Origin: Nitrospiraceae bacterium UBA6898
GTDB taxonomy: Bacteria; Nitrospirota; Thermodesulfovibrionia; Thermodesulfovibrionales; UBA6898
Direction: 5' to 3'
DNA: 39,761 bases
Assembly: GCA_002448975.1 (NCBI GenBank)
Contig: DKBO01000055.1
Location: 22,268-62,028 of the forward strand
Positions 23,342-32,539 of the stretch are shown piece by piece. The position numbers and the translations under genes were made by a program. The number at the start of each line of letters is the position of its first letter. The stretch's first letter is position 1. The notes below the pieces were generated by a model. The model had not been told where the DNA came from and searched no databases. It saw only the letters and a list, made by a program, of their open reading frames with translations.

Positions 23342-24347
23342 CGAGGCGCGATTCATCGCCGATACGCTGGGGCAACTTTTAGCACAGGACTACCCGTCGG
23401 ATCGTTTCGAGATTCTTGTGGCCGATGGCATGTCTGATGATGGAACAAGAGAAATTGTGAGGGAAATGGGAAAGCAGCATTCACACATACGGCTGCTTGA
23501 CAATCCCAAACGGCTCTCCAGCGCTGGCCGAAATGTCTGCTTCCAGAAGGGTAAAGGTGATTACTTTCTCGTTGTTGATGGACATTGCTTTATTCCCGAT
23601 AACCAATTATTGCTCAATGTTGTCGGCTGCTTCGAAAAGAGCGGAGCTGACTGCCTTGGCCGGCCGCAGCCGCTTGACCCGCCGGGGCTAACGAAATTCC
23701 AGAAATCAGTAGCCATTGCCCGCGGTTCACGGTTAGGGCATGGCGGCGATTCCATGATCTATGGTGAATACGAGGGCTTTGCCAGCCCAGTCAGCAACGG
23801 GGCTGTTTACAAAAGGGAAGTGTTCGAAAAGGTCGGCTATGTGGATGAAACCTTCGATGCTGCCGAGGACGTTGAATTCAATTACCGTGTTGAAAAGGCA
23901 GGGCTGAAGTGCTACACCAGCCCGAAACTCACCATACGGTACTATCCCCGCGAAAATCTGCATGGACTTTTGGGGCAGATGGTCCGGTATGGCAAAGGGC
24001 GGAGAAGATTCATGAGAAAGCATCCGGAGTCCATGACGCTGAATCAGCTCATTCCTGCGGCGTTTGTGGTCGGGCTTTTGGTCCTGATGCTTTCTCTGGT
24101 ACTTTTTGTAATCACCGGGTCGACAGTACCCCTGATGCTCTCGAGCATTCCCTATTGTCTCTATCTGCTGCTGGTCGGCGTAGAAACAATTAGGGGCGTG
24201 CTCCGGGAGGGTGTGAGGTATGCTATGCCGATGCCAGTAATCTTATTCATAATTCATGCTGGACTTGGGTGGGGCTATCTTAAAGAGAGTTTAATTGACC
24301 GTAAACTTGGCCCGAGGGCTGAGATTCCCGGAATCAGGCCTGAATGA
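23304..24347 (+). CDS. Glycosyltransferase family 2 (ExoA-like) with membrane segments
   Basis: 347 residues. The ATG at 23304 follows GAGGAGC and gives MRPFITIVMPVRNEARFI, the canonical GT2 start; the longer frame back to 23250 lies inside the previous gene. Motifs: LVADGMSDDGT (about 38-48), YFLVVDGH in place of the DxD (about 89-96), EDVEFNYRV for the acceptor-site acidic residue (about 191-199). Two hydrophobic stretches near residues 250-310 suggest membrane attachment, as in ExoA of succinoglycan synthesis. It probably acts at the inner face of the membrane on lipid-linked sugars. Confidence 0.85.
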   Translation: MRPFITIVMPVRNEARFIADTLGQLLAQDYPSDRFEILVADGMSDDGTREIVREMGKQHSHIRLLDNPKRLSSAGRNVCFQKGKGDYFLVVDGHCFIPDNQLLLNVVGCFEKSGADCLGRPQPLDPPGLTKFQKSVAIARGSRLGHGGDSMIYGEYEGFASPVSNGAVYKREVFEKVGYVDETFDAAEDVEFNYRVEKAGLKCYTSPKLTIRYYPRENLHGLLGQMVRYGKGRRRFMRKHPESMTLNQLIPAAFVVGLLVLMLSLVLFVITGSTVPLMLSSIPYCLYLLLVGVETIRGVLREGVRYAMPMPVILFIIHAGLGWGYLKESLIDRKLGPRAEIPGIRPE

Positions 24348-24350
24348 TTC

Positions 24351-25493
24351 ATGATGAAAATCGCTTTTGTAATCGATACCATTGAATCGCCCACAGCTGG
24401 AACAGAGAAGCAGTTGCTGCTGCTGATCAAGCACCTGGACCGCTCCCGGTTCAAGCCGTATCTCTGCGTGCTGAGTTCATCCGATTGGCTGGAGAAGGAA
24501 TTTGACCTGTGTCCGTTACATGTCATAGGGATGAAGGTAGCCAAAAACATGAAAACCCTTCTTGGTATATTGTCATTTTCCCGATTTCTTAAGAAAGAGC
24601 AGATTGCGATAGTTCAGACGCACTTCAGGGATGGAAACATTGCCGGAATTCTTGCGGGGATATTAGCGGGAACAAGAATTATCTCAACTCGCAGGAATCA
24701 AGGCTACTGGCTAAATCAGAGCGAGATTAAACTACAGAAGTTATTGAACAACTGGGTTGACCTTTTTATTGCCAACTCTCAGAGTACAAAGAATTGGGCA
24801 ATACAGACAGAAGGGATCTCCCCGGAAAGGGTTCAAGTAATCTATAACGCCATTGATCTGGAACCATACAAAACCATTACCGAACAGGATGGTGTGAATG
24901 TCAGAAAGGAACTGGGCATTCCCCTGGATGTTCGGGTGGTGGGGATTGTCGCAAATCTTAGACCTGTGAAGGGGATAGATGTATTTCTCAGAGCGGCAGC
25001 TATAGTGAAAAAGCGGCTTCCAGATACCTGGTTCGTGATCGTCGGGGATGGCGAAGAACGTCAGAACGCGAAGATACTTTCCAAGGAACTTGGCATTAAA
25101 GATAATGTTTACTTTGCCGGGAGACGAACCGATATCCCGCGGTTGTTGAGTGCATTTGATGTGGGAGTTCTTTCGTCGCATTCCGAGAGCTTTTCCAATT
25201 CTGTTATTGAGTATCTTGCTGCCGGGCTGCCGGTTGTAGCGACTGATGTTGGCGGCTGCAGGGAGGCAATTGCAGATGGAAAGACTGGCTTTATCGTTAC
25301 GGTAGGCAATAATCAACAGCTCGCGCAAGGCATTATGGACATTCTCAAACAAAATTGTTTCGCAGATAGGCAAGGTGAAATTAAGCAGTCTGCATTGAGG
25401 TTGTTTTCATTACAGGCAATGAAAGAAGAATATACGAACATTTATAGTCCATCACATGAAACCACTTATAAAAAAACTGCTGTTTCTTTTTAG
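24351..25493 (+). CDS. Glycosyltransferase family 4
   Basis: 380 residues, starting four bases after the previous stop at the first of two adjacent ATGs. GT-B motifs are clear: FVIDTIESPTAGTEKQLLLL at the start, VIYNAIDLEPY, GIVANLRPVKGIDVFLRAA, VYFAGRRTDIPRLLSAFDVG, and SHSESFSNSVIEYLAAGLPV with the donor-binding Glu pair. Sequence becomes more AT-rich towards its end, which marks the change into the variable part of the locus. It overlaps the acyltransferase gene by 38 bases. Confidence 0.85.
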   Translation: MMKIAFVIDTIESPTAGTEKQLLLLIKHLDRSRFKPYLCVLSSSDWLEKEFDLCPLHVIGMKVAKNMKTLLGILSFSRFLKKEQIAIVQTHFRDGNIAGILAGILAGTRIISTRRNQGYWLNQSEIKLQKLLNNWVDLFIANSQSTKNWAIQTEGISPERVQVIYNAIDLEPYKTITEQDGVNVRKELGIPLDVRVVGIVANLRPVKGIDVFLRAAAIVKKRLPDTWFVIVGDGEERQNAKILSKELGIKDNVYFAGRRTDIPRLLSAFDVGVLSSHSESFSNSVIEYLAAGLPVVATDVGGCREAIADGKTGFIVTVGNNQQLAQGIMDILKQNCFADRQGEIKQSALRLFSLQAMKEEYTNIYSPSHETTYKKTAVSF

Positions 25494-26055
25494 TTTAGCG
25501 CTGACGTTGCCGCTGATAGCTGCCTACAGACTTTCAGAATCGAAAAGTCTGTTTGCCGGCCAAGGCCAGTTGTTATCTCTCATGCCGGGAAAAATCGGCA
25601 GCTATCTTAGAGTGGCCTTTTATAGCAGAACGCTTGAGCGGTGTTCAACAGACATATATATCGGGTTCGGCTCTTTCTTCGCTCATCCTGAAGTAGAAGT
25701 TGGTAAAGGTGTTTATATTGGAGCATATTGCATTATAGGCATGGCTTTCATAGGCGATCATACGACGATCGGCAGCGGAGTACATATTTTAAGCGGAAAA
25801 TACCAGCATGGCTACAAGGAAATAGGGAAACCCATTCAAAAGCAGGCAGGAATATTTACCAAGGTGACGATTGGGAAGAACTGTTGGATTGGTAACTGTG
25901 CCGTTATTATGGCTAATGTTGGCATCCAAAATGTCATTGGTGCCGGGAGTGTCATAGTAAATACGACAGACGATTATGAGGTTCTTTCCGGAAACCCAGC
26001 GAAGGTTATCAATTTCGTTGCCAAACCTACTAGTAAAGTGAATAGAAATGAATAA
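25456..26055 (+). CDS. Left-handed beta-helix acyltransferase (WbbJ/CysE-like)
   Basis: 199 residues, start inside the end of the previous gene, with no clear ribosome-binding site, so translation is probably coupled. A hydrophobic N-terminus (residues 7-23) precedes hexapeptide repeats: VEVGKGVYIGAYCIIG, FIGDHTTIGSGVHI, VTIGKNCWIGNCAVIM, VIGAGSVIVN, ending in LSGNPAKVI. His114 in GKYQHG could be the catalytic base. Members of the family acetylate sugars or serine; in this setting an O-acetyltransferase for the polysaccharide or its precursor is most likely. Confidence 0.85.
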   Translation: MKPLIKKLLFLFSLALTLPLIAAYRLSESKSLFAGQGQLLSLMPGKIGSYLRVAFYSRTLERCSTDIYIGFGSFFAHPEVEVGKGVYIGAYCIIGMAFIGDHTTIGSGVHILSGKYQHGYKEIGKPIQKQAGIFTKVTIGKNCWIGNCAVIMANVGIQNVIGAGSVIVNTTDDYEVLSGNPAKVINFVAKPTSKVNRNE

Positions 26056-26127
26056 TACGACTAGTATGAATGAAATAACAATCTCGAATAAGACTACCTC
26101 AAACTCACAAAAGGAGGGGGTTTTGGA

Positions 26128-26166
26128 ATGGTAGAACCGATTGTAGAGATAAAGGTGCATCATTGA
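26128..26166 (+). CDS. Possible 12-residue leader peptide
   Basis: ATG at 26128 follows the strongest purine-rich Shine-Dalgarno tract of this part of the window (AAAGGAGGGGG, 26110-26120). The frame encodes MVEPIVEIKVHH and stops with TGA at 26164-26166, overlapping the TTG start of the next gene as TTGA. It may be a coupling or regulatory minigene, or the relic of a frameshifted start of the downstream gene. Confidence 0.35.
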   Translation: MVEPIVEIKVHH

Positions 26167-27251
26167 GCGTTACCGATTTATCAGTGGTTGGCGGTTTTCT
26201 TGGGGCTAACCCACAAAATATTACGAACATTGCTAGGACGGACGAGGGATCATTTATTATTACTCCTGAGTGTGAGATTTCCTCGCCAGCCTATAAGTTC
26301 AGGATGGACGTAGATGTTATCAATCTTACTAGTAAGGTTATTGAAGTAAGTCTGCTCATTGACTGGCAGGAAATAAAATACCATTACTTAAGAAATGTCC
26401 TATATGTATGCACTGATAATTGTGGTCACAACTGGAAGAATTACATGGGGCAGACAACAGGTGAAGGTCGCTACAGATTTGCAATCCCAATATTTCCCGG
26501 TCGCACAAAGATATCTGCGTCACCACGCTATTTGAATTCTGATGTGGCCTCTCTGAAAGCATTTTGTAATAAGAAGCCAGGAATATTAGTCAGTGAGCAT
26601 TCAGCTCCCAGTTTTATAGAACCAGTGTGGGCTTTTTATCTGAAAAAAAGGCCGGGGGAAAAGAGGCCATTGTTGCTTACAGTAGCGAGGTGCCACCCAT
26701 ACGAAACTGCTGGCAGTTTCTGTCTTGACGGGGTAGTAAGGGGTGCGGCGTTAAGTTCAAGTTATCGTGAACGGTTACTGGAGAGGTTTGATCTTTGTCT
26801 GATTCCGCTTTTGGCAACTAATGGCGTTGCAGTCGGCTACTGCCAAATGAACGGAGTCGGTTCACCCGGGATAGATGTTTCGCGAGAATGGTCGGAGAGT
26901 GATGCCCTATGCCATGTCATTAAGGAAGTTGTGAAAGGTTACACGATTGCTGGCTACCTCGAACTTCACAACTGGATGCACCCGGATAGGGATGGAATCA
27001 AGTACGCAAATCGCTGGTTTACATGGAAATATCTGAACCAGATGCAAATGCTAGGTGCTGAGACAAAGAGATTCAGGCCATGCTTCAGGCGTGGATTATT
27101 TTCCTCGAAGGCATTTGGAATAATGAGGTGGATTAAAGAAACATCTGGAGCAGTCTGTCTTGCTCTTGAATACCCTTGGCATAATAGGACATGCAGTCAG
27201 ATGTCCGAGCTGGGAATGAAAAGCGTTCTTGCATTTACCAAGGTATTATAA
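26163..27251 (+). CDS. M14-family zinc carboxypeptidase-like protein
   Basis: 362 residues from a TTG. The second half carries the metallocarboxypeptidase pattern: ARCHPYET (His178 and Glu181, zinc ligands), GIDVSREW (Arg241, in the place of the NR pair), LELHNWMHP (His269, third zinc ligand) and LALEYPW (Glu336, the general base). Residues 1-135 form a beta-rich domain like the N-terminal domain of cytosolic carboxypeptidases (YHYLRNVLYV and RYRFAIPIFPGR). There is no signal peptide. The family removes C-terminal residues from peptides or acts on gamma-glutamyl and other amide bonds; a role in amide modification of sugars is conceivable. Such a gene is unusual inside a polysaccharide locus. 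The start is uncertain because an upstream ATG lies in another frame. Confidence 0.65.
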   Translation: MSVTDLSVVGGFLGANPQNITNIARTDEGSFIITPECEISSPAYKFRMDVDVINLTSKVIEVSLLIDWQEIKYHYLRNVLYVCTDNCGHNWKNYMGQTTGEGRYRFAIPIFPGRTKISASPRYLNSDVASLKAFCNKKPGILVSEHSAPSFIEPVWAFYLKKRPGEKRPLLLTVARCHPYETAGSFCLDGVVRGAALSSSYRERLLERFDLCLIPLLATNGVAVGYCQMNGVGSPGIDVSREWSESDALCHVIKEVVKGYTIAGYLELHNWMHPDRDGIKYANRWFTWKYLNQMQMLGAETKRFRPCFRRGLFSSKAFGIMRWIKETSGAVCLALEYPWHNRTCSQMSELGMKSVLAFTKVL

Positions 27252-27317
27252 TTTGCTGTACCAATTACATGTATGGACTGTTGCCTATGAGACCGTTATG
27301 AATCATCATGGTAAGTT

Positions 27318-28667
27318 ATGAAACCTATTGATTTATTAGCCAATAAAGTATTTATCCCTGCTTATGCGTCTTATAAGCATGATTCCAGCTATGAATATAT
27401 TTCTGAAATTGAGGCTTTTAATGTTCAGCCTCTTGATGTGATAAAAGCTTACCAGCTTCAGCGTATCCGCGAGATTGCCAAGCATGCATATGATACTACG
27501 ATATATTACCGCCGGCTCTTTGATGAAATGGGGCTCAAGCATCCACAGTCGTTAACATGGGCAGAATACGAAAAAATACCTGTCCTTACAAAAGATATCA
27601 TCAGGTCAGAGGGACAAAACATTCTCAGCAACGCATGGAAGCTTGAAGAACTCAGAAAGACCGCAACCGGCGGCACGACATCCTCGCCGACTCCATTTTA
27701 CAGCGATTGGGATTCTATGTACAGAAAGAGGAGTGCTACATTTGTTTTTGATGGTTGGTTGGGATATAAACCTGGGATGAAGGCTGCATATCTCTGGCAG
27801 GCACGTCAAGATATGACTGAGTTCAAAACGCTGAAAGAGAAACTTGCAAATTTACTTATCAATCGGTGTATATTTCTGCCAGGAAGTCCGCTTGATGATA
27901 CAGTAATGGAAGGGTATTTTAGAAAACTCAATAACTTTAAACCTTCATTGCTGCAAGCGTATCCGACCCCGCTTGAGCTTTTTGCCGACTTTATAAAGAG
28001 AAAAACCTATCATTTTAAGATACCTGCAATATCTTGTACTGCCGAGCCCTTGTTGGAGCACCAAAGAAGTCTTATCTCTGAAGTGTTTGGGATAATGCCG
28101 TTCAACTGGTACGGCGCAAGAGAGGCAGGACGTATAGCAACAGAGTGTCATCAACATGATGGGATGCATGTGAATTGTCACTCTCTTTATCTTGAAATAG
28201 CGCCGTCATCATTTGTTTGTGATGATTTGGGAGCTATCCTTCTTACTGACTTATGGAATAAGGGTATGCCGTTGATTCGCTATGACATCGGAGATATTGG
28301 GCGGCTTACTGAAAGTTTGTGTCAGTGCGGATGCAAGCTCCCTCGATTAATGGATATGGCTGGGCGTATCAATGACACCTTTCAAAATTCAAAAGGGCAG
28401 AAAATACCAGGAGTATGGTTTCCAAACCAATTTATAAAGGATTCTCGGGAGATCAGTGCTATGCAGATTATCCAGCACGACATTGGAAAATTTGAAATAT
28501 TGGTTGTCGTGACTAATGAATATGGGGCTGATACAAAAGTCTGGCTGCAGCAAAAGCTGGATGAGTTTATGCTTGAGCCGACCAAACTTAAGGTGACAAT
28601 AGTTGACGAGATTCCATGTGAAAAGAACGGGAAGCTAAGATTTTGCAAGAATATTATGACTCCGTAA
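27318..28667 (+). CDS. CapK/PaaK-like adenylate-forming protein (first copy)
   Basis: 449 residues. It belongs to the phenylacetate-CoA-ligase-like group often called CapK in capsule loci. Motifs: TATGGTTSSP (about 115-124, phosphate-binding loop), WYGAREAGRIATEC (about 258-271), IRYDIGDIGRL (about 318-328) and a Cys cluster CQCGCKLPRL just after. The C-terminal lid domain (about 350-449) ends EKNGKLRF, keeping a Lys at the position that helps catalysis. The real reaction of CapK proteins is poorly known; they may activate carboxylic acids that decorate the polymer. A second, related gene lies at 33465. Confidence 0.85.
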   Translation: MKPIDLLANKVFIPAYASYKHDSSYEYISEIEAFNVQPLDVIKAYQLQRIREIAKHAYDTTIYYRRLFDEMGLKHPQSLTWAEYEKIPVLTKDIIRSEGQNILSNAWKLEELRKTATGGTTSSPTPFYSDWDSMYRKRSATFVFDGWLGYKPGMKAAYLWQARQDMTEFKTLKEKLANLLINRCIFLPGSPLDDTVMEGYFRKLNNFKPSLLQAYPTPLELFADFIKRKTYHFKIPAISCTAEPLLEHQRSLISEVFGIMPFNWYGAREAGRIATECHQHDGMHVNCHSLYLEIAPSSFVCDDLGAILLTDLWNKGMPLIRYDIGDIGRLTESLCQCGCKLPRLMDMAGRINDTFQNSKGQKIPGVWFPNQFIKDSREISAMQIIQHDIGKFEILVVVTNEYGADTKVWLQQKLDEFMLEPTKLKVTIVDEIPCEKNGKLRFCKNIMTP

Positions 28668-28683
28668 TGGGTGTAGGTGATTC

Positions 28684-29928
28684 GTGCATATAAAGTATTT
28701 TCTCATTGGCTATATGTTTTTATTCATTTATCGTCCTTTTGAGGTTTATCCTATTTTGGGCTATATACACCTGGAGCGTCTCTGGATGTTCGCAACCCTC
28801 GGTTATTATTTTTTTTCCAAAACTATTCAAAAAAACAAAATTCATGGGATTGTTCCTGTAATTTCTTTTTTTTGTGTGATGCTCTTAACTGTAGTGGTGT
28901 CTGAAGACATTGATGCCTGGTATAAAACGGTTGAGGGGTACTTTAAATACTTGGTTTTCTATTTTGTTCTGGCGTCATCAGTTACCGATGAAGAGGAGTT
29001 CATAAATATAGTTTACGCCTACATTGCAATCATGTTTATTTATGAGGCTAAATCATTGTATGAATATTTTGTGCATGGACGTCATGTGTTTAGGATGGGG
29101 ATACGACGGCTCATCGGGATAGATAAAAGCGGTGGCGATCCAAACACGTTTGCAGCTTCTATCGTATATTCGTTGCCCTTTGCTTATGCGCTCTATCAAA
29201 GACTTAAAGGCGGTGATGATGTAAAGTGGAACATGCGTTTGCTGATTGCTTTTGGTGCTGTGTCAATTATCTGCATCGTAATGACCGGCTCCCGAGCAGG
29301 TTTTGTCAGTTTAGCACTCTGTGCTTCGCTGTTCTGGTTTCGTTCGCATAATAAGCTAAAGTCACTGATAGTAATTTGTATTGTAGCAGCAGTCACCTGG
29401 AACTTTATGCCACAGGAAAAAAAGGTTCGAATAGAGACTATTATCGATCCCGAAGCAATGCTTGAAGGTCCAGAAGCTGAAAAATTCAGGAAATCTGCTG
29501 AAGAGTCTGCTGAAAGTCGTGGAAAAGGATTTAGAGACGGATATCAATTGCTGATGAAGAGTCCTGTATTGGGGTTTGGAGCAGGTAGTTTTAAAATGGC
29601 AAGAGGCAAAGTTGGGGATGATGCTGCAATGCAGGCCCATAATATGTATGGACAATTGATGGGGGAGTTGGGTGTCCTAGGTGTTTTGGCATTTCTTGTT
29701 TATTTAGGCAAAGTTATATCAATGAACATGACTATTTTGAGACATAGCGAACTGAATCTGGCTTCGTTTGCAGAGGCTTGCGTTATGGGAATTATACTTT
29801 TACTCTTCAACGGATATGCTGCTCATAATTTATATCGTTTCAACTGGCTCTGGATTGCGGCATTTACCTCAATACTTTACTGTATGCTTAATGCTCAATT
29901 TGCCACACGCAGAGTAGCTACCCAGTGA
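28684..29928 (+). CDS. O-antigen ligase/polymerase-like membrane protein (Wzy/WaaL family)
   Basis: 414 residues from a GTG after TAGGTGA. At least ten hydrophobic segments cover the protein. A periplasmic loop sits near residues 250-320, with RGKGFRDGYQLL, LGFGAGSF and HNMYGQLMGELGVLG; the His of HNMY and the preceding GSRAG (about 202-206) are the conserved Wzy_C features. The N-terminal region (FIYRPFEVYPILGYIHLERLW) resembles the exosortase-associated O-glycosylation ligase family. It would join repeat units into polymer or transfer them to protein. The stop overlaps the next start (GTGA). Confidence 0.85.
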   Translation: MHIKYFLIGYMFLFIYRPFEVYPILGYIHLERLWMFATLGYYFFSKTIQKNKIHGIVPVISFFCVMLLTVVVSEDIDAWYKTVEGYFKYLVFYFVLASSVTDEEEFINIVYAYIAIMFIYEAKSLYEYFVHGRHVFRMGIRRLIGIDKSGGDPNTFAASIVYSLPFAYALYQRLKGGDDVKWNMRLLIAFGAVSIICIVMTGSRAGFVSLALCASLFWFRSHNKLKSLIVICIVAAVTWNFMPQEKKVRIETIIDPEAMLEGPEAEKFRKSAEESAESRGKGFRDGYQLLMKSPVLGFGAGSFKMARGKVGDDAAMQAHNMYGQLMGELGVLGVLAFLVYLGKVISMNMTILRHSELNLASFAEACVMGIILLLFNGYAAHNLYRFNWLWIAAFTSILYCMLNAQFATRRVATQ

Positions 29929-31442
29929 GTGACACTCAAAAAAAACTGCTGAAGAACAGTTATTGGAACTGGATTCTTTTTGGTATTAATGCCTTCATTG
30001 CGTTTTGGATGTCTCCCTTTTTGGTGCATAATCTGGGGAATGAACGCTATGGTTTCTGGACGATTGCTATGTCAATTGCTGGTTACTATGGGCTTCTAGA
30101 TATAGGATTTCGTAACGCTCTAGTCAGGTTTATTGCAAAATTTCATGCGGAAAGAAATATTACTAATCTAAGTCAGGTTATAAGCCTGGGTTTTCTATTT
30201 TTTTGTTTTGCCGCATGCTGCACCGCGATTGTTTCTGTGCTTTTATCGCATATGGCCCCAGACTTATTCAAAATCTCATCAGCGCTACTTCACGATGCGC
30301 GTTTCACTATCCTTATAGTAGGCCTAGGATTTGCACTCCAGTTTCCTCTAAATGCTCTTTCTGGTATTTTGGTTGGTCTACAGCGATATGACATAACTGC
30401 TAAAGCAACTCTCGGTATGATAACAATTCAAAATATTGCTTACATTATTGCGCTAAAAAATGGGGGCGGCATTGTAGCAATCGCTCTTATACATAGTGCA
30501 GGTGTGATGCTTACAGTAAGCTATATGTCTTACTGCGGAGTTGCCTTACTGCCAGGGTTGAGAGTAAGATTTAGCATTGCATCATTTGCGATGTTTCGCG
30601 AATTATTAAGTTATAGCTCGTTCGTTTTTGTCATTGGAATAGCGGGAAGATTGTTTACTTATACAACTCCGTTAATTATCGGTGCAATGCTTACTCTCGA
30701 TTCGGTAGCAATTTATTCCATACCAACAATGCTTTTGACCTATGCCAGCAACGTTGTGAATAATTTTTGCCGCGTGCTTCAGCCTTATGCAAGCTCAAAG
30801 CAAGCTGTCGGTGCTGAAACTGAATTGATCGAAACTACTCTCTGGAGTTCTAGAATTGGCTTAATTATTTATTTGCCAATATTCATATTCATTTATTCTC
30901 TTGGACATGTATTCATTAGAATCTGGATAAACAATACATTTGCAGAAGGTGTCGTCACAGTTTTGCCTTTGTTGAGCGTAGCATATATTTTTGTAATTGC
31001 TGCAATGCCTTTAGAGAATATTCTTATGGGGCTTGGCCAAGTTAAACTATTATCATTAATACTATTCGCTGAAGCAATAGTTTGCATAGTGCTTATGATA
31101 ACGCTTATCCCGGCATTAGGACTTAATGGCGTAGCCATGGCAACGGCAATCCCTTTGATTGTATCTCGGGGTATAGTTATACCTTGGTATGGAAGCAGAA
31201 AAATAGGGTTTGGGTTAAAAAAATATTATGAAGGCTTTGGAAGGCTCACATTGCTAATGGTGCCACTATGTGGAGGGGGGCTGCTGCTGCGTGAGATGAT
31301 TCCTCTTAATGGGTATTTTGCCCTTGTAGCAGTGGTTCTAGTTATTTCGATTCTTTGGCTACTCGTTATAGTAGCCGGAACAATTGATGGTAGGCATCTT
31401 TTTGAATACGCACGATATAAGCTGAAAGCGATGCTAACTTGA
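29925..31442 (+). CDS. Wzx-type polysaccharide flippase
   Basis: 505 residues from a GTG overlapping the ligase stop. The chain has about 12-14 hydrophobic helices and the MOP-superfamily start with NSYWNWILFGINAFIAFWMS, PFLVHNLGNERYGFWTIAMS and DIGFRNALVRFIAKF. It is expected to carry the lipid-linked repeat unit from the inner to the outer face of the cytoplasmic membrane, upstream of the Wzy-like enzyme. Strong AT bias is visible in the codons, as in its neighbours. A 92-base gap follows. Confidence 0.88.
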   Translation: MSDTQKKLLKNSYWNWILFGINAFIAFWMSPFLVHNLGNERYGFWTIAMSIAGYYGLLDIGFRNALVRFIAKFHAERNITNLSQVISLGFLFFCFAACCTAIVSVLLSHMAPDLFKISSALLHDARFTILIVGLGFALQFPLNALSGILVGLQRYDITAKATLGMITIQNIAYIIALKNGGGIVAIALIHSAGVMLTVSYMSYCGVALLPGLRVRFSIASFAMFRELLSYSSFVFVIGIAGRLFTYTTPLIIGAMLTLDSVAIYSIPTMLLTYASNVVNNFCRVLQPYASSKQAVGAETELIETTLWSSRIGLIIYLPIFIFIYSLGHVFIRIWINNTFAEGVVTVLPLLSVAYIFVIAAMPLENILMGLGQVKLLSLILFAEAIVCIVLMITLIPALGLNGVAMATAIPLIVSRGIVIPWYGSRKIGFGLKKYYEGFGRLTLLMVPLCGGGLLLREMIPLNGYFALVAVVLVISILWLLVIVAGTIDGRHLFEYARYKLKAMLT

Positions 31443-31534
31443 AATAGATGACAGCAGAGGTTGTTTCGTAGCGATATTAATCAGCCGTGCATCGCAACTT
31501 AAATAGCGTGTTATAAAGACGAGGAGGATAACAT

Positions 31535-32503
31535 ATGGAAATTGAATGCAGAATTTGTGGTTCTTCCTTTAATCATAAGAAATACCTAGTTAAAGAAATG
31601 ATGTATGGAACACATGAGGAATTCAAATATATTTTATGTTCAAATTGCGGCTGTCTTCAGCTGAGTGAAATCCCATTTGATATTCAGCGACATTACCCTG
31701 CGAGATATTATTCCTATTCCGAAGTCGCAGAGCAATCGATCTCACCGTTTAAGGATATTTTGAAACGTGCAAGATTGAATTATTATTTATCTCCGCGTGG
31801 CATTCTAGGCAAAATATTAGTTAATTTTGTTGGTGACCCGATTCTGCCCAAATGGATACGTACTGCACAACTCAAGTCAAACCATAAAATATTGGATGTT
31901 GGATGTGGATCTGGCGAGTTGCTAGTTGCTTTAAGAGGGGAAGGGTTTACAAAATTAACTGGAATAGATCCCTATATTAATAAAGATATTATATATAAGA
32001 ACGGGGTATCTATTTTTAAGAAAGAGCTAACTGAGTTAAATCATAAATACGATGTTGTCATGTTTCACCACTCATTTGAACATATGGCAGACCCTGCCGC
32101 TGTACTCAATTCTTTGCGCAAGATCCTCTCTGCCTCCGGTCGCGTTATCATGAGAATCCCAATTGTATCCTCATTTGCATGGAGAAATTATAAAACTGAC
32201 TGGGTTCAAATCGATGCTCCACGGCACTTATATTTGCATTCGCTTAATAGCATGGAAATTCTTGCTAATAATTCAGGATTTAAAATTGACCAAATTGAAT
32301 ATGATTCAAATGCAAATCAATTCTGGGGTAGTGAGCAGATAAAAAAAGGTATATCTTATATGGATGAACGGTCTTACCGTGTTAATCCGGATAAATCTAT
32401 ATTTGGCGTGGATGAAATTAGTGAATTTAAAATCAGAGCTGAAACCTTGAATAAAAATAAAGATGGAGATCAGGCAATTTTTTATATATCAAAGCTTTCA
32501 TAG
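31535..32503 (+). CDS. Class I SAM-dependent methyltransferase with N-terminal zinc ribbon
   Basis: 322 residues, strong ribosome-binding site (GAGGAGGATAAC) before the ATG. Residues 1-45 have Cys5-x2-Cys8 and Cys35-x2-Cys38, a zinc-ribbon-like pair. The Rossmann methyltransferase core begins at ILDVGCGSGEL (119-129, SAM-binding motif I), continues with LTGIDPY, MFHHSFEHMADP and APRHLYLHS. This class, with an N-terminal cysteine pair, modifies sugars of lipid-linked glycans or nucleotide sugars in many loci. Its separate ribosome-binding site after a 92-base gap suggests independent translation. Confidence 0.85.
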   Translation: MEIECRICGSSFNHKKYLVKEMMYGTHEEFKYILCSNCGCLQLSEIPFDIQRHYPARYYSYSEVAEQSISPFKDILKRARLNYYLSPRGILGKILVNFVGDPILPKWIRTAQLKSNHKILDVGCGSGELLVALRGEGFTKLTGIDPYINKDIIYKNGVSIFKKELTELNHKYDVVMFHHSFEHMADPAAVLNSLRKILSASGRVIMRIPIVSSFAWRNYKTDWVQIDAPRHLYLHSLNSMEILANNSGFKIDQIEYDSNANQFWGSEQIKKGISYMDERSYRVNPDKSIFGVDEISEFKIRAETLNKNKDGDQAIFYISKLS

Positions 32504-32539
32504 AAGTGCAAAAAAAACCTTATTTATAGTCAGTGCATC

